A stretch of DNA of 64,000 nucleotides from Aeromonas tecta (lineage in GTDB: Bacteria > Pseudomonadota > Gammaproteobacteria > Enterobacterales > Aeromonadaceae). Location: positions 109,755 through 173,754 of the forward strand of contig NZ_CDCA01000034.1 in the NCBI RefSeq assembly GCF_000820185.1. Reading direction: 5' to 3'. Under the pieces are notes generated by a model. That model was given only the letters and a program-made list of their open reading frames with translations, ran no database searches and had not been told where the DNA came from. Positions 49,040 through 60,816 of this stretch are shown piece by piece (the first letter of the stretch is position 1; each line of letters opens with the position of its first letter). Both the position numbers and the translations under genes were made by a program.

Positions 49040-49954
49040 TCAGGCCTCGGGTTCAGCTTTCTTGCGGTAACGCTTGCCGTATTTGAGCTGCTGGATGAGC
49101 AGGGCCGCCACTATCAGTGCCAGCCCGATGGGGGTGGCCGGGTGTATGGTTTCACCGATCAGCAGGTTGAGCAGCACCAGGGAGGCGAACGGGGAGATGA
49201 AGATAAGGTTGCTGATGGGAGCCGTGTTGGTGGCGTGGCGCAAGGCCATCAGCCAGAGTACGAAGCCAAAGCCCATCTCGAACAGTCCCACATAGATGGC
49301 ACCGGCCCAGCCTTGCCAGGCGGTCATGGCAAAATCAGCGAGCAGCCAGGTCGCCACCACAATGAAAGGCAGGCTGATGATAAAGCCGAGCAGCAGGCTG
49401 ACCACGGGATCCCCCTGATTGCGGGTATTGAGGATCCAGTAGCCGGCCCAGATGAAGGTAGATACCAGCGCCAGCGCTACCCCGAGCGGGCTGTCGAACT
49501 GCAGGCCGAACACATCCCCCTTGGTAGCGATGACCAAAGCGCCGAAGTAGCCCAGCACGATGGCAACTCCGTCGCGGCGACGCAACTTCTGGCCTAGGAA
49601 GGGCACCGCCAGCAGGCTGAGGGTGATGGCCCAGGTGTAGTTGAGGGTCTGTGCCTGCTGGGCGGGCAGCAGATCGTAGGCCTTGAACAGCAACAGGTAA
49701 TAGAGGAAGGGATTCAATAGCCCCAGCGCCAGATAGTAGAAGGGACGCGCCTTGATATAGTTCAGCAGCAGCGGCAGCTTGCCCTGTTTGGCGACGATGG
49801 CCGTCAACGTCAGGGTCGAGGTCAAGGCGGCCACGAGCAACAGTTGTACCGGCTCGAAGTAGGTGAGGGAGATCTTGAAGGCGGTGGCCACCGTTGACCA
49901 GAGGGCGACGGCGCAGAGCCCATATTGATAGGCTTTCTTTTGATCTTTGAGCAT
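49040..49954 (-). CDS. EamA/DMT-family inner-membrane transporter
   Basis: A 304-residue protein with ten hydrophobic segments in two EamA repeats (first starting LCAVALWSTVATAFKISL, second ALALVSTFIWAGYWILN), the plan of drug/metabolite exporters. The cytoplasmic C-terminus is basic (LKYGKRYRKKAEPEA). Members export amino acids, metabolites or drugs; the substrate here is unknown. Single gene facing envZ; the S10 operon promoter lies beyond its start. Confidence 0.9.
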   Translation of the reverse strand: MLKDQKKAYQYGLCAVALWSTVATAFKISLTYFEPVQLLLVAALTSTLTLTAIVAKQGKLPLLLNYIKARPFYYLALGLLNPFLYYLLLFKAYDLLPAQQAQTLNYTWAITLSLLAVPFLGQKLRRRDGVAIVLGYFGALVIATKGDVFGLQFDSPLGVALALVSTFIWAGYWILNTRNQGDPVVSLLLGFIISLPFIVVATWLLADFAMTAWQGWAGAIYVGLFEMGFGFVLWLMALRHATNTAPISNLIFISPFASLVLLNLLIGETIHPATPIGLALIVAALLIQQLKYGKRYRKKAEPEA

Positions 49955-50098
49955 CGAGGTCGTTCCACTGACAGGGGGAGGGCGCAGTCTAGCAGTCTGC
50001 CTGCAACATTGTCGTCACCGCTTTACATTGAGCCGTTTACCTGCCGCCGGCGAGATCCATCTGCCACACGATATTGCGCACAATCTGTCCGCCCACGC

Positions 50099-50126
50099 TT
50101 GCGCGAATTGAAAAAACCCGTATAAT
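50099..50126 (+). promoter_or_regulatory. S10 operon promoter
   Basis: TTGCGC and a perfect TATAAT, 16 bases apart; start near 50133, giving a leader of about 177 bases before rpsJ. Confidence 0.75.
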
Positions 50127-50133
50127 CCCCTCC

Positions 50134-50621
<488 letters not shown>

Positions 50622-50643
50622 TTACGGAAAGAGGTTGATAACA

Positions 50644-51276
50644 ATGACAATCGGTCTTGTAGGTCGCAAAGTGGGTATGACTCGCATCTTCACTGAAGAT
50701 GGCGTTTCTATCCCGGTGACTGTTATCGAAGTTGAAGCTAACCGTGTAACTCAGGTCAAATCTGTAGAAACCGACGGCTACAACGCTATTCAAGTTACCA
50801 CTGGCGCCAAAAAAGCCAGCCGTGTAACTAAGCCGGAAGCTGGCCACTTCGCCAACGCTGGTGTAGAAGCCGGTCGCGGTCTGTGGGAATTCCGCTTGAA
50901 CAACGGTGAAACTTTCACTGTTGGTAGCGAGCTGAAAGTAGATCTTCTTGCTGACGTTAAGCTGGTAGACGTTACCGGCACATCCAAGGGTAAAGGTTTT
51001 GCCGGTACTGTTAAGCGCTGGAACTTCCGCACCCAGGATATGACCCACGGTAACTCCTTGTCTCACCGCGCTCCGGGTTCTATCGGTCAGAACCAGACTC
51101 CGGGTCGTGTATTCAAGGGCAAAAAGATGGCTGGTCACATGGGTGCTGAGCGTGTAACGACTCAGAACCTGGAACTGGTTCGTGTTGACGCTGAACGTAA
51201 CCTGCTGCTCATCAAAGGTGCAGTACCGGGTGCAACCAACGGCAACGTGATCGTCAAACCTGCCGTCAAAGCGTAA
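50644..51276 (+). CDS. rplC: Ribosomal protein L3
   Basis: Early-assembly large-subunit protein whose extension reaches the peptidyl transferase centre. 210 residues from ATG 50644 ([16 protein letters not shown]), one residue longer at the N-terminus than E. coli; a TTG three codons upstream is open but less likely. The segment [17 protein letters not shown], with the methylated Gln region, is conserved. 22 bp after rpsJ. Confidence 0.98.
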   Translation: MTIGLVGRKVGMTRIFTEDGVSIPVTVIEVEANRVTQVKSVETDGYNAIQVTTGAKKASRVTKPEAGHFANAGVEAGRGLWEFRLNNGETFTVGSELKVDLLADVKLVDVTGTSKGKGFAGTVKRWNFRTQDMTHGNSLSHRAPGSIGQNQTPGRVFKGKKMAGHMGAERVTTQNLELVRVDAERNLLLIKGAVPGATNGNVIVKPAVKA

Positions 51277-51293
51277 CGTCTGAGGAGATAGTA

Positions 51294-51899
51294 ATGGAAT
51301 TGGTAATGAAAGACGCCAAGAGCGCTCTTGAAGTTTCCGAGACTACCTTCGGGCGCGAATTCAACGAAGCTCTGGTTCACCAGGTCGTCGTTGCATATGC
51401 CGCTGGTGCCCGTCAGGGTACTCGTGCGCAGCTGACTCGCTCTGAAGTGTCTGGTGGCGGCAAAAAGCCGTGGCGTCAGAAGGGTACTGGTCGTGCCCGT
51501 GCTGGCTCCATCCGTTCGCCCATTTGGCGTTCCGGTGGTGTGACTTTTGCTGCTAAGCCGCAAGATCACAGCCAAAAAGTTAACAAGAAGATGTACCGCG
51601 GCGCTATCCGTAGCATCCTGTCCGAGCTGGTACGTCAAGAGCGCCTGATCGTTGTTGAGAAATTCGGCATCGAAGCGCCGAAGACCAAAGAACTGATCGC
51701 CAAGCTGAAAGAGATGGAACTGACTGACGTTCTGATCGTGACTGCTGAAGTCGATGAGAACCTGTTCCTGGCTGCTCGCAATCTGTACAAAGTTGACGTG
51801 CGTGATGTTGCCGGTATCGACCCGGTCAGCCTGATCGCTTTCGACAAGATTCTGATGACTGCTGACGCAGTTAAGCAAATCGAGGAGATGCTGGCATGA
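51294..51899 (+). CDS. rplD: Ribosomal protein L4
   Basis: Large-subunit protein lining the exit tunnel and, in E. coli, autogenous repressor of the S10 operon; a matching leader is present upstream of rpsJ here. 201 residues, as in E. coli, starting [20 protein letters not shown]. The tunnel loop ([20 protein letters not shown]) is intact. GAGGAG precedes the start; the stop overlaps rplW by ATGA. Confidence 0.98.
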   Translation: MELVMKDAKSALEVSETTFGREFNEALVHQVVVAYAAGARQGTRAQLTRSEVSGGGKKPWRQKGTGRARAGSIRSPIWRSGGVTFAAKPQDHSQKVNKKMYRGAIRSILSELVRQERLIVVEKFGIEAPKTKELIAKLKEMELTDVLIVTAEVDENLFLAARNLYKVDVRDVAGIDPVSLIAFDKILMTADAVKQIEEMLA

Positions 51900-52198
51900 T
51901 CCGCGAAGAGCGTTTGTTGAAAGTTCTGAAGGCTCCGCATATCTCTGAAAAGAGCACCATGGTCGCAGAAAAGCAGAACACTATCGTGTTCAAGATTGCT
52001 GTTGATGCCACCAAGGCGGAAGTCAAAGCTGCAGTTGCGAAACTGTTCGAGGTCGAAGTTGAGACCGTCCGTACCCTGAACATGAAGGGTAAAACCAAGC
52101 GCTCAGGTGCGCGTGTAGGCCGTCGTTCCGATTGGAAAAAGGCTTATGTGACCCTGAAAGCTGGTCAGGACATCGACTTCATGGGCGCAGCCGAGTAA
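51896..52198 (+). CDS. rplW: Ribosomal protein L23
   Basis: Exit-tunnel rim protein that docks trigger factor and the signal recognition particle. 100 residues starting [20 protein letters not shown]; the trigger-factor contact Glu near residue 18 lies in the ISEKST segment. Overlaps rplD by four bases; 15 bp before rplB. Confidence 0.98.
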   Translation: MIREERLLKVLKAPHISEKSTMVAEKQNTIVFKIAVDATKAEVKAAVAKLFEVEVETVRTLNMKGKTKRSGARVGRRSDWKKAYVTLKAGQDIDFMGAAE

Positions 52199-52213
52199 GA
52201 GGAGTTCTGAAAA

Positions 52214-53035
52214 ATGGCAATCGTTAAGTGCAAGCCTACTTCTCCGGGCCGCCGCCACGTCGTTAAGATCGTCAATCAAGAGCTGTACAAGGGTAAGCCC
52301 TTCGCCGCTCTGCTGGACAGCAAAAGCAAGTCCGGTGGTCGTAACAACAACGGCCGTATCACTACCCGTCATATCGGTGGTGGTCACAAGCAACATTACC
52401 GTATCGTCGACTTCAAGCGCGACAAAGACGGTATCCCGGCTAAAGTAGAACGCCTGGAATACGATCCTAACCGTACCGCTAACATCGCTCTGGTGTTGTA
52501 TGCAGACGGTGAGCGTCGTTACATCCTGGCGCCGAAAGGCCTGAAAGCTGGTGACGCTATCGCTTCTGGTGTTGATGCTGCAATCAAGGTGGGTAACACC
52601 CTGCCGATGCGCAACATCCCGGTCGGTTCTACCGTTCACGCCGTAGAGATGAAACCTGGTAAAGGTGCCCAGCTGGCTCGTTCTGCTGGTACTTTCATCC
52701 AGATCCTGGCGCGTGATGGTAACTATGTAACTCTGCGTCTGCGTTCCGGCGAAGTACGTAAAGTTCTGGCCGAGTGCCGCGCTACCATCGGTGAAGTCGG
52801 TAACTCCGAGCACATGCTGCGTCAACTGGGTAAAGCCGGTGCAAACCGCTGGCGTGGTATTCGTCCGACCGTTCGCGGTATGGCGATGAACCCGGTTGAT
52901 CACCCGCACGGTGGTGGTGAGGGTCGTAACAAGGGCATGCAGCCTGTGTCCCCATGGGGCCAGAAGGCTAAAGGCTTCAAGACCCGTAAGAACAAGCGTA
53001 CCGACAAGTACATCGTACGTCGTCGTAACAAGTAA
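52214..53035 (+). CDS. rplB: Ribosomal protein L2
   Basis: Core large-subunit protein near the peptidyl transferase centre and an intersubunit bridge. 273 residues, E. coli length. The N-terminal [13 protein letters not shown] and the C-terminal [15 protein letters not shown] loop with the functionally important His are intact. Part of the S10 operon. Confidence 0.98.
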   Translation: MAIVKCKPTSPGRRHVVKIVNQELYKGKPFAALLDSKSKSGGRNNNGRITTRHIGGGHKQHYRIVDFKRDKDGIPAKVERLEYDPNRTANIALVLYADGERRYILAPKGLKAGDAIASGVDAAIKVGNTLPMRNIPVGSTVHAVEMKPGKGAQLARSAGTFIQILARDGNYVTLRLRSGEVRKVLAECRATIGEVGNSEHMLRQLGKAGANRWRGIRPTVRGMAMNPVDHPHGGGEGRNKGMQPVSPWGQKAKGFKTRKNKRTDKYIVRRRNK

Positions 53036-53042
53036 TTGTTAA

Positions 53043-53336
<294 letters not shown>

Positions 53337-53346
53337 GGGATAAATG

Positions 53347-53691
53347 ATGGAAGCTATCGCTAAACACCGTTATGCCCGTACTTCTGCCCAGAAAGCTCGT
53401 CTGGTAGCCGATCAAGTACGTGGTCTGTCCGTAGACAAGGCTCTGACTCTCCTGACCTTCAGCCCGAAAAAGGCTGCTGTTCTGGTGAAGAAAGTGCTGG
53501 AATCTGCCATTGCAAACGCTGAGCACAACGAAGGCGCCGACATCGACGCCCTGCGTGTTGCTACTATCATGGTCGACGAAGGTCCCTCCATGAAGCGCAT
53601 CCGCCCGCGTGCCAAAGGTCGCGCGGATCGTATCCTCAAGCGTACCGCTCACATCACTGTAGTGGTATCCGACGCTAAGGCTGGGAGATAA
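53347..53691 (+). CDS. rplV: Ribosomal protein L22
   Basis: Exit-tunnel protein whose loop with L4 forms the constriction. Two adjacent ATGs (53344, 53347); the second gives [20 protein letters not shown], aligned with E. coli, and better spacing from AGGG. 114 residues, four more than E. coli at the C-terminus (DAKAGR). The loop [16 protein letters not shown] is conserved. Confidence 0.97.
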   Translation: MEAIAKHRYARTSAQKARLVADQVRGLSVDKALTLLTFSPKKAAVLVKKVLESAIANAEHNEGADIDALRVATIMVDEGPSMKRIRPRAKGRADRILKRTAHITVVVSDAKAGR

Positions 53692-53694
53692 GCA

Positions 53695-54408
53695 ATGGGT
53701 CAGAAAGTACATCCTAATGGCATTCGCCTGGGTATTACCAAGCCTTGGAATTCTACCTGGTTCGCGAACACCAAAGACTTCGCTGACAACCTGTACAGCG
53801 ATTTTCAAGTACGCCAGTTCCTGACCAAGGAGCTGAAAAACGCTTCCTTGTCCAAGATCACCATCGAGCGTCCGGCCAAGAGCATCCGTGTGACCATTCA
53901 CACCGCTCGTCCGGGTGTTGTGATCGGTAAGAAAGGCGAAGACGTTGAGAAACTGCGCAAAGCCGTCGCCGTAATTGCTGGCGTGCCTGCTCAGATCAAC
54001 ATTTCCGAAGTCCGCAAGCCGGAGCTGGATGGCAAACTTGTTGCCGACAGCATCACTTCCCAGCTGGAACGTCGCGTAATGTTCCGTCGTGCTATGAAGC
54101 GCGCCGTACAGAACGCCATGCGCCTGGGTGCCAAGGGCATCAAAGTGGAAGTGTCCGGTCGTCTGGGCGGCGCTGAAATCGCGCGTACCGAATGGTACCG
54201 TGAAGGTCGTGTGCCTTTGCACACCCTGCGTGCCGACATCGACTACGCAACTTCTGAAGCCCACACCACTTACGGTGTGATCGGCGTCAAAGTTTGGATC
54301 TTCAAGGGCGAAGTTCTGGGCGGTCTGGCTGCAGTCAATGCTGCCGCTGCTCAAGAGCAAGCTCCTGCAAAGCCCAAGCGTGACAACAAGCGCCGCGCTG
54401 CTAAGTAA
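53695..54408 (+). CDS. rpsC: Ribosomal protein S3
   Basis: Small-subunit protein at the mRNA entry, with helicase role together with S4 and S5. 237 residues starting [20 protein letters not shown]; the KH-domain [15 protein letters not shown] and the helicase Arg/Lys patch ([12 protein letters not shown]) are visible. The C-terminal tail is Ala/Lys-rich and slightly longer than in E. coli. Three bases after rplV. Confidence 0.98.
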   Translation: MGQKVHPNGIRLGITKPWNSTWFANTKDFADNLYSDFQVRQFLTKELKNASLSKITIERPAKSIRVTIHTARPGVVIGKKGEDVEKLRKAVAVIAGVPAQINISEVRKPELDGKLVADSITSQLERRVMFRRAMKRAVQNAMRLGAKGIKVEVSGRLGGAEIARTEWYREGRVPLHTLRADIDYATSEAHTTYGVIGVKVWIFKGEVLGGLAAVNAAAAQEQAPAKPKRDNKRRAAK

Positions 54409-54421
54409 GGAGATTCGGTAA

Positions 54422-54835
54422 ATGTTGCAACCAAAGCGTACTAAATTCCGCAAGACCCACAAAGGTCGTAACCGCGGTCTGGCCAACTCAGGTAACGAAG
54501 TTTCCTTCGGTACCTTTGGCCTGAAGGCGACTACCCGTGGTCAACTGACTGCTCGTCAAATCGAAGCAGCCCGTCGTGCCATGACCCGTCACGTTAAGCG
54601 TCAGGGTAAGATCTGGATCCGTGTGTTCCCGGACAAGCCGATTACCGAAAAGCCCCTCGAAGTTCGTATGGGTAAAGGTAAGGGTAACGTCGAATACTGG
54701 GTATGCCCGATCCAACCTGGCAAGGTTCTGTACGAGATGGACGGTGTTCCTGAGGCTCTGGCTCGTGAAGCCTTCGCCCTGGCCGCTGCTAAGCTGTCCG
54801 TTCAGACCACTTTCGTAATTAAGACGGTGATGTGA
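54422..54835 (+). CDS. rplP: Ribosomal protein L16
   Basis: Large-subunit protein near the A-site tRNA elbow. 137 residues starting [20 protein letters not shown], with the conserved [19 protein letters not shown] segment carrying the Arg hydroxylation region nearby. Its TGA overlaps the rpmC ATG (TGATG). Confidence 0.98.
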   Translation: MLQPKRTKFRKTHKGRNRGLANSGNEVSFGTFGLKATTRGQLTARQIEAARRAMTRHVKRQGKIWIRVFPDKPITEKPLEVRMGKGKGNVEYWVCPIQPGKVLYEMDGVPEALAREAFALAAAKLSVQTTFVIKTVM

Positions 54836-55026
54836 TGAAAGCCCAAGATCTGCGTCAAAAGAGCGTCGATGAACTGAACCAGGAGCTGCTGGGTCTGCTG
54901 CGTGAGCAATTCAACATGCGCATGCAAGCATCCACCGGCCAGCTGGCTCAGACTCACACTCTGAAACAAGTGCGTCGTGACGTCGCACGTATCAAGACTG
55001 TACTGACAGAGAAGGCAGGTGCGTAA
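54835..55026 (+). CDS. rpmC: Ribosomal protein L29
   Basis: Small helical-hairpin protein at the exit tunnel. 63 residues from ATG 54835 ([20 protein letters not shown]), E. coli length; an in-frame GTG one codon earlier lies within the rplP end and is not preferred. Coupled by overlap to rplP and, through TAATG, to rpsQ. Confidence 0.98.
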   Translation: MKAQDLRQKSVDELNQELLGLLREQFNMRMQASTGQLAQTHTLKQVRRDVARIKTVLTEKAGA

Positions 55027-55274
55027 TGACTGACAAAATCCGTACTCTGCAAGGTCGTGTAATTAGCGACAAGATGGACAAGTCCATCACCGTCGCTATC
55101 GAGCGCAAGGTAAAGCACCCGATCTACGGTAAGATCATCAAGCGCACTACCAAGCTGCACGTACATGACGAAAACAACGAGTGTAAAGCTGGTGACCTCG
55201 TGGAAATCCGCGAATGCCGCCCGCTGTCCAAGACTAAGTCCTGGACCCTGGTTGCTGTCGTAGAAAAGGCCTAA
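55026..55274 (+). CDS. rpsQ: Ribosomal protein S17
   Basis: OB-fold primary 16S rRNA-binding protein. 82 residues starting [20 protein letters not shown], with KTKSWTLV near the C-terminus as in E. coli (84 residues). Last gene of the S10 operon; a strong terminator follows. Confidence 0.98.
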   Translation: MTDKIRTLQGRVISDKMDKSITVAIERKVKHPIYGKIIKRTTKLHVHDENNECKAGDLVEIRECRPLSKTKSWTLVAVVEKA

Positions 55275-55291
55275 TTAGGTTCTTTTTTGCC

Positions 55292-55325
55292 CAAACGGCC
55301 CCCCTTCGGGGCCGTTTGTTTTTTA
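55292..55325 (+). terminator. Terminator between S10 and spc operons
   Basis: Arms CAAACGGCCCC and GGGGCCGTTTG around CCTTC, followed by six T. Confidence 0.93.
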
Positions 55326-55422
55326 GGCTACCTTTTCAAAAAGAGCTGTGTTATAGTTTCGCGCCTTTTGAAGGCAGCCAGATCCCGAAAGGGATAAGAA
55401 GTAAACAAAGCGGAGCACTAAA

Positions 55423-55791
55423 ATGATCCAGATGCAAAGTATGCTGGGTGTAGCCGACAACTCCGGCGCTCGCAGTGTAATGTGTATTAAGGTTCTGGGT
55501 GGCTCGCACCGCCGTTACGCCGGCATCGGCGACATCATCAAGGTTTCCATCAAGGAAGCCATTCCTCGCGGTAAAGTGAAGAAAGGTGATGTGTATAACG
55601 CGGTGGTCGTACGCACCCGTAAAGGCGTTCGTCGTCCGGACGGCTCTGTCATCCGTTTCGACAACAATGCGGCTGTTTTGCTTAACGGCAACCAACAGCC
55701 AATCGGTACTCGTATTTTTGGCCCGGTGACCCGTGAACTCCGTAATGAGAAGTTCATGAAGATTGTGTCCCTGGCACCCGAAGTACTGTAA
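55423..55791 (+). CDS. rplN: Ribosomal protein L14
   Basis: Large-subunit interface protein and docking site of RsfS. 122 residues starting [39 protein letters not shown] ends as in E. coli. First gene of the spc operon. TATAGT near 55351 could be the spc promoter -10, but its -35 is poor; the start follows AGCGGAGC. Confidence 0.97.
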   Translation: MIQMQSMLGVADNSGARSVMCIKVLGGSHRRYAGIGDIIKVSIKEAIPRGKVKKGDVYNAVVVRTRKGVRRPDGSVIRFDNNAAVLLNGNQQPIGTRIFGPVTRELRNEKFMKIVSLAPEVL

Positions 55792-55802
55792 GGAGTCGAA
55801 CG

Positions 55803-56120
55803 ATGGCAGCTAAAATCCGTCGCGAAGACGAAGTGATTGTTCTTACCGGCAAAGACAAGGGCAAGCGTGGCAAAGTCACTCAAGTTCTGATCGCAAAAGG
55901 TAAGGTTCTCGTGGAAGGCATCAACCAGGTGAAGAAACACCAGAAGCCGGTACCCGCTTTGGGTCAGGCTGGCGGTATCATCACCAAAGAAGCCCCGATC
56001 GATGTTTCAAACGTAGCGCTGTTCAACTCTGCCACTGGCAAAGCTGATCGCGTTGGTTTCCGGATTGAAGACGGCAAAAAAGTTCGTTTCTTCAAGTCTA
56101 CCGGCGAACTTGTGAAGTAA
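55803..56120 (+). CDS. rplX: Ribosomal protein L24
   Basis: Assembly-initiating large-subunit protein at the exit tunnel. 105 residues starting [20 protein letters not shown], with the KOW motif ([16 protein letters not shown]) at the N-terminus. AAGGAG lies upstream. spc operon. Confidence 0.98.
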   Translation: MAAKIRREDEVIVLTGKDKGKRGKVTQVLIAKGKVLVEGINQVKKHQKPVPALGQAGGIITKEAPIDVSNVALFNSATGKADRVGFRIEDGKKVRFFKSTGELVK

Positions 56121-56133
56121 TTGGAGTTTAACG

Positions 56134-56673
56134 ATGGCGAAACTGCATGATTACTACAGATCCGATGTAGCACAAGAACTGTCAAAGCAGTTCGGTTACA
56201 AGACGATCATGCAAGTCCCTCGGATCGAGAAAATCACCCTGAACATGGGTGTTGGTGAGGCGATTTCTGACAAGAAACTGCTGGAAAATGCTGCTGCCGA
56301 TATGGCTGCCATTTCCGGTCAGAAGCCACTGATCACCAAAGCTCGCAAATCTGTTGCGGGCTTCAAGATTCGTGAAGGCTACCCGATAGGTTGTAAAGTA
56401 ACCCTGCGTGGCGAGCGTATGTGGGAGTTCCTGGAACGGCTGATTTGCATCTCCGTACCGCGTATCCGTGACTTCCGTGGCCTGAACGCTAAAGCGTTTG
56501 ACGGTCGTGGTAACTACTCCATGGGCGTGCGTGAGCAAATCATCTTCCCGGAAATCGACTATGACAAAGTCGATCGCGTCCGTGGTCTGGATATCACCAT
56601 CACCACTTCCGCGAATACCGATGAAGAAGGCCGTGCTCTGCTGGCTGCCTTTAACTTCCCATTCCGCAAGTAA
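56134..56673 (+). CDS. rplE: Ribosomal protein L5
   Basis: 5S rRNA-binding large-subunit protein that touches the P-site tRNA. 179 residues, as in E. coli; the conserved [13 protein letters not shown] and [20 protein letters not shown] segments are present. 13 bp after rplX. Confidence 0.98.
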   Translation: MAKLHDYYRSDVAQELSKQFGYKTIMQVPRIEKITLNMGVGEAISDKKLLENAAADMAAISGQKPLITKARKSVAGFKIREGYPIGCKVTLRGERMWEFLERLICISVPRIRDFRGLNAKAFDGRGNYSMGVREQIIFPEIDYDKVDRVRGLDITITTSANTDEEGRALLAAFNFPFRK

Positions 56674-56683
56674 GGTTAGGGTT

Positions 56684-56989
56684 ATGGCTAAAACATCCAT
56701 GAAAGCACGTGAAGCAAAGCGTGCGAAGCTGGTAGCCAAGTTCGCCACTAAGCGAACCGAGCTGAAAGCTATCATCGTTGATATGAACGCTTCTGAAGAA
56801 GCGCGTTGGGATGCTGTCTTGCAACTGCAACAGCTGCCCCGTGATTCCAGTCCGTCCCGCCAGCGTAACCGTTGCAATATTACTGGTCGTCCGCACGGTT
56901 TCCTGCGCAAGTTTGGCCTGTCTCGCATCAAGGTGCGTGAGCATGCCATGAAGGGCGAAATTCCAGGTCTCAAAAAGGCCTCTTGGTAA
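56684..56989 (+). CDS. rpsN: Ribosomal protein S14
   Basis: Small-subunit head protein. 101 residues starting [20 protein letters not shown], the long zinc-free form: only one Cys ([18 protein letters not shown]) and no CxxC pair. The start lies ten bases after rplE. A long frame open upstream belongs to no gene. Confidence 0.97.
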   Translation: MAKTSMKAREAKRAKLVAKFATKRTELKAIIVDMNASEEARWDAVLQLQQLPRDSSPSRQRNRCNITGRPHGFLRKFGLSRIKVREHAMKGEIPGLKKASW

Positions 56990-57008
56990 GAATCTCGGGA
57001 GTTAGACT

Positions 57009-57401
57009 ATGAGCATGCAAGATCCGATCGCGGACATGCTGACCCGCATCCGTAACGGTCAAGCGGCGAGCAAAGTTGCGGTTTCCATGCCTTCTTCCAA
57101 GCTGAAAGTGGCTATTGCCAAAGTGCTGAAAGAAGAAGGTTACATCGCTGGCTACTCCGTAGCAGGTGATGTGAAACCGGAACTGGAAATTGAATTGAAA
57201 TATTTCCAAGGCAAGCCGGTTGTAGAACTGATCCAACGCGTGAGCCGTCCCGGCCTGCGTATTTACAAGCGCACTACTGATCTGCCGAAAGTCATGGGCG
57301 GTCTCGGTGTTGCTATCGTGTCCACGTCTAAAGGTGTGATGACCGACCGTGCTGCCCGTCAGGCAAGCATGGGCGGTGAGATCATCTGCTACGTCGCTTA
57401 A
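57009..57401 (+). CDS. rpsH: Ribosomal protein S8
   Basis: Primary 16S rRNA-binding protein and, in E. coli, translational repressor of the spc operon at rplE. 130 residues starting [20 protein letters not shown]; the RNA-binding [15 protein letters not shown] loop is intact. spc operon. Confidence 0.98.
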   Translation: MSMQDPIADMLTRIRNGQAASKVAVSMPSSKLKVAIAKVLKEEGYIAGYSVAGDVKPELEIELKYFQGKPVVELIQRVSRPGLRIYKRTTDLPKVMGGLGVAIVSTSKGVMTDRAARQASMGGEIICYVA

Positions 57402-57414
57402 TAGGAGGTCGGAA

Positions 57415-57948
57415 ATGTCTCGCGTTGCTAAGGCACCCGTCACTATTCCTGCTGGCGTAGAGGTGACTCTGAACGGTCAAGAACTGTCCATCAAAGGTGG
57501 TAAAGGTTCTCTGGTTCGTTCCATCCACGCCGGTGTAGAAGTGACCAAAGAAGACAATGTACTGAAGTTCGCCCCGCGCGACGGCATCGCTGGTGCTGAC
57601 GCTCAGGCCGGTACTGCACGTGCATTGGCTAACAACATGGTAATCGGTGTTACCCAAGGCTTCGAGCGTAAGCTGCAGCTGGTTGGTGTAGGTTACAAAG
57701 CCTCCATCAAGGGCAATGCTGTCGCGCTGGCCCTGGGCTTCTCTCACCCGGTAGAGCATGCGCTGCCGGCTGGTGTCACCGCTGAATGCCCAACTGCTAC
57801 TGAGATCGTTCTCCGTGGTGTGGACAAGCAGCTGGTTGGCCAAGTCGCCGCCGATATCCGTTCTTACCGCGCTCCGGAGCCCTACAAGGGCAAGGGTGTA
57901 CGCTATGCCAACGAGCAAGTGCGTACTAAAGAAGCTAAGAAGAAGTAA
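57415..57948 (+). CDS. rplF: Ribosomal protein L6
   Basis: Large-subunit protein near the factor-binding site. The start [20 protein letters not shown] at 57415 follows AGGAGG; a longer frame begins within rpsH but lacks a site. 177 residues, E. coli length; the C-terminal [18 protein letters not shown] loop is conserved. Confidence 0.98.
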   Translation: MSRVAKAPVTIPAGVEVTLNGQELSIKGGKGSLVRSIHAGVEVTKEDNVLKFAPRDGIAGADAQAGTARALANNMVIGVTQGFERKLQLVGVGYKASIKGNAVALALGFSHPVEHALPAGVTAECPTATEIVLRGVDKQLVGQVAADIRSYRAPEPYKGKGVRYANEQVRTKEAKKK

Positions 57949-57957
57949 GGTAACACT

Positions 57958-58311
57958 ATGGACAAGAAAGCAGCTCGTCTCCGTCGTGCTACTCGTGCTC
58001 GGAAGAAGATGCAGGAACTGGGAGCGACCCGTCTGGTTGTTCACCGTACTCCGCGTCATATCTACGCGCAGGTTATCGCAGCCAACGGTTCCGAAGTTCT
58101 GGCCTCTGCTTCAACAGTAGAGAAAGCCATCAGTGAAGCTCTTAAATACTCCGGTAATGCTGATGCAGCTACCGCGGTAGGTAAAGCAATCGCTGAGCGA
58201 GCTATTGCCAAAGGCGTTCAGAACGTATCTTTCGATCGTTCCGGTTTCAAGTATCACGGTCGTGTAGCCGCTCTGGCTACCGCTGCTCGTGACGCTGGTC
58301 TTCAGTTCTAA
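57958..58311 (+). CDS. rplR: Ribosomal protein L18
   Basis: 5S rRNA-binding protein of the central protuberance. 117 residues starting [20 protein letters not shown], with a strongly basic N-terminus and the conserved C-terminal [20 protein letters not shown]. Nine bases after rplF. Confidence 0.98.
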   Translation: MDKKAARLRRATRARKKMQELGATRLVVHRTPRHIYAQVIAANGSEVLASASTVEKAISEALKYSGNADAATAVGKAIAERAIAKGVQNVSFDRSGFKYHGRVAALATAARDAGLQF

Positions 58312-58325
58312 GCTAGGAGTCGAAG

Positions 58326-58826
58326 ATGGCTAAAGTCGAATCTCAAGCCGGCGAACTGCAAGAAAAGCTGATTGCAGTAAACCGTGTTTCGAAAACTGTT
58401 AAAGGTGGTCGTATCATGTCCTTCACCGCGTTGACCGTGGTGGGTGATGGTAACGGCCGTGTAGGTTACGGTTACGGTAAAGCCCGTGAAGTTCCAGCTG
58501 CCATTCAAAAGGCAATGGAACAGGCTAAGCGTAACCTGAACAAAGTTGAGCTGAACAATGGCACTCTGCACCACCCGGTGCGTGGTGTTCACTCTGGCTC
58601 CACCGTGTTCATGAAGCCGGCCTCACAAGGTACTGGTATCATTGCAGGCGGCGCCATGCGTGCTGTGCTGGAAGTTGCTGGTATCCACAACGTGCTGGCT
58701 AAGACCTACGGTTCCACCAACCCAATCAACGTTGTTCGCGCAACTGTCGACGCTCTGGTACAGGGTCAATCCCCGGCCCAGATCGCTGCCAAGCGTGGTC
58801 TGCGCGTTGAAGAAATTCTGGGGTAA
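58326..58826 (+). CDS. rpsE: Ribosomal protein S5
   Basis: Small-subunit accuracy protein; site of spectinomycin-resistance mutations. 166 residues; the double-stranded RNA-binding fold and the loop [16 protein letters not shown], where resistance changes occur, are of wild-type form. AGGAG precedes the ATG. Confidence 0.98.
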   Translation: MAKVESQAGELQEKLIAVNRVSKTVKGGRIMSFTALTVVGDGNGRVGYGYGKAREVPAAIQKAMEQAKRNLNKVELNNGTLHHPVRGVHSGSTVFMKPASQGTGIIAGGAMRAVLEVAGIHNVLAKTYGSTNPINVVRATVDALVQGQSPAQIAAKRGLRVEEILG

Positions 58827-58832
58827 TGCGAC

Positions 58833-59012
58833 ATGGCTAACACTGTAAAAGTAACTCAAACGCGCAGCTCTATCGGCCGTCTGCCAAAGCACAAGGCGAC
58901 TCTGCGTGGTCTGGGTCTGCGTCGCATTGGTCACACCGTCGAGCTGGAGGATACTCCTTGCGTACGCGGCATGATCAACCAGGTTTATTACATGGTTAAG
59001 GTGGAGGGCTAA
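58833..59012 (+). CDS. rpmD: Ribosomal protein L30
   Basis: Small large-subunit protein of 59 residues, starting [20 protein letters not shown] and ending YYMVKVEG; the [13 protein letters not shown] motif is typical. It lies six bases after rpsE and two bases before rplO in the spc operon. Confidence 0.97.
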   Translation: MANTVKVTQTRSSIGRLPKHKATLRGLGLRRIGHTVELEDTPCVRGMINQVYYMVKVEG

Positions 59013-59014
59013 GC

Positions 59015-59452
59015 ATGCGTCTGAACACTCTGTCTCCGGCCCCAGGTTCCAAGTCTGCTAAGCACCGTCCGGGCCGTGGTATCGGTTCTGGTCTGGGCAA
59101 GACTGGTGGTCGTGGTGTTAAAGGCCAAACCTCTCGTTCCGGTGGCGGCAAAGTCCGCAACGGTTTCGAAGGTGGTCAGATGCCTTTGAAAATCCGTCTG
59201 CCGAAGTTCGGTTTCTTCTCTCGCAAATCTTTGGTATCTGCCGAAGTGCGTCTGAACGAACTCGCCCTGGTAGAAGGTGATGTGGTCGATTTGAGCACTT
59301 TGAAGCAAGCCGGTGTTGTTACTAAGAACATCGTTTTCGCTAAAGTTGTTCTGTCTGGCAACATTGACCGTGCTGTGACCGTTCGTGGTCTGTCCGTCAC
59401 CAAAGGTGCACGTGCAGCCATCGAGGCCGCTGGCGGTAAAATCGAGGAATAA
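59015..59452 (+). CDS. rplO: Ribosomal protein L15
   Basis: Large-subunit core-binding protein. 145 residues starting [20 protein letters not shown], with the glycine-rich N-terminal extension ([19 protein letters not shown]) and the conserved FEGGQMPL segment. Directly precedes secY. Confidence 0.98.
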   Translation: MRLNTLSPAPGSKSAKHRPGRGIGSGLGKTGGRGVKGQTSRSGGGKVRNGFEGGQMPLKIRLPKFGFFSRKSLVSAEVRLNELALVEGDVVDLSTLKQAGVVTKNIVFAKVVLSGNIDRAVTVRGLSVTKGARAAIEAAGGKIEE

Positions 59453-59460
59453 TCAGTACA

Positions 59461-60789
59461 ATGGCTAAGAAACCAGGATTGGATGTTAAAGCACAGGGTG
59501 GTCTGAGTGAACTGAAGAGCCGTCTGCTCTTCGTTCTCGGGGCGATTATCGTTTTCCGTGCAGGCTCTTATGTGCCAATTCCTGGTATTGACGCCGCCGT
59601 ACTGGCCGAGTTGTTCCAACAACAGAAGGGCACCATCATTGAAATGTTTAACATGTTCAGTGGTGGTGCACTCTCGCGTGCTTCTATTCTTGCACTGGGG
59701 ATCATGCCGTACATTTCGGCGTCGATCATTATCCAGCTGCTGACTGTGGTTCACCCCGCTCTTGCTGAACTCAAGAAAGAAGGTGAATCCGGCCGTCGCA
59801 AGATTAGCCAATATACCCGTTGGGGCACGCTGGTTTTGGGAACTTTCCAGGCCATTGGTATTGCAACCGGTCTGCCGAATATGATGCAGGGACTCGTGAC
59901 TCATCCGGGTTTGGGCTTCTATTTCACGGCCGTTGTGAGTCTGGTCACCGGTACCATGTTCTTGATGTGGTTGGGTGAGCAGATTACCGAGCGTGGGATC
60001 GGTAATGGTATCTCGTTGATTATCTTCACGGGTATCGTTGCTGGTTTGCCGCATGCCATTGGTGCTACGGCCGAACAGGCACGTCAAGGGGAATTGCACA
60101 TCCTGCTGTTGTTGTTGCTGGGCTTGATTGTTTTCGCAGTGACTTACTTTGTGGTGTTCGTGGAACGTGGTCAGCGTCGTATCGTCGTTAACTACGCCAA
60201 GCGTCAACAAGGCCGCCAGGTATTCGCCGCGCAAAGCACACACCTGCCGTTGAAAGTGAATATGGCCGGTGTGATTCCTGCGATTTTCGCATCCAGCATC
60301 ATCCTCTTCCCAGGGACCATTACCTCTTGGTTTGGTCAGGGCGAGGGCAAGGTAGCTGACGTTCTGCAGCAGGTCTCTATGGTCCTGCAGCCAGGTCAAC
60401 CCTTGTATGAGATGCTCTATGCAGCAGCCATTATCTTCTTCTGCTTCTTCTATACCGCGCTGGTGTTCAACCCCCGCGAGACAGCAGATAACTTGAAGAA
60501 GAGTGGAGCCTTTATCCCGGGGATCCGCCCGGGCGAGCAGACAGCACGTTACATCGATAAGGTTATGACTCGCCTGACATTGGCAGGTGCGCTCTATATA
60601 ACCTTTATCTGTCTGGTACCCCAGTTCTTGATGACTGCCTGGAACGTACAGTTCTATTTCGGTGGCACTTCGCTGCTGATTATCGTGGTAGTTATCATGG
60701 ACTTCATGGCTCAGGTACAAACCCATATGATGTCTCATCAATATGGCGACGTCCTGAGGAAGGCCAACCTGAAGGGCTACGGCCGCTAA
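59461..60789 (+). CDS. secY: Protein translocase subunit SecY
   Basis: Channel of the SecYEG translocon. 442 residues with ten membrane spans; the first includes [12 protein letters not shown], the plug follows ([20 protein letters not shown]), and the cytoplasmic ribosome/SecA-binding loops [12 protein letters not shown] and [19 protein letters not shown] are conserved. Nine bases after rplO in the spc operon, as in nearly all bacteria. Confidence 0.98.
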   Translation: MAKKPGLDVKAQGGLSELKSRLLFVLGAIIVFRAGSYVPIPGIDAAVLAELFQQQKGTIIEMFNMFSGGALSRASILALGIMPYISASIIIQLLTVVHPALAELKKEGESGRRKISQYTRWGTLVLGTFQAIGIATGLPNMMQGLVTHPGLGFYFTAVVSLVTGTMFLMWLGEQITERGIGNGISLIIFTGIVAGLPHAIGATAEQARQGELHILLLLLLGLIVFAVTYFVVFVERGQRRIVVNYAKRQQGRQVFAAQSTHLPLKVNMAGVIPAIFASSIILFPGTITSWFGQGEGKVADVLQQVSMVLQPGQPLYEMLYAAAIIFFCFFYTALVFNPRETADNLKKSGAFIPGIRPGEQTARYIDKVMTRLTLAGALYITFICLVPQFLMTAWNVQFYFGGTSLLIIVVVIMDFMAQVQTHMMSHQYGDVLRKANLKGYGR

Positions 60790-60816
60790 AGGTCGGCGTA
60801 GTTACGGAGTTAAGCA

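Noticed and set aside
59176..60741. A 521-codon open frame opposite secY
   Set aside because: Mirror frame of secY; composition and lack of a start signal mark it as a shadow.
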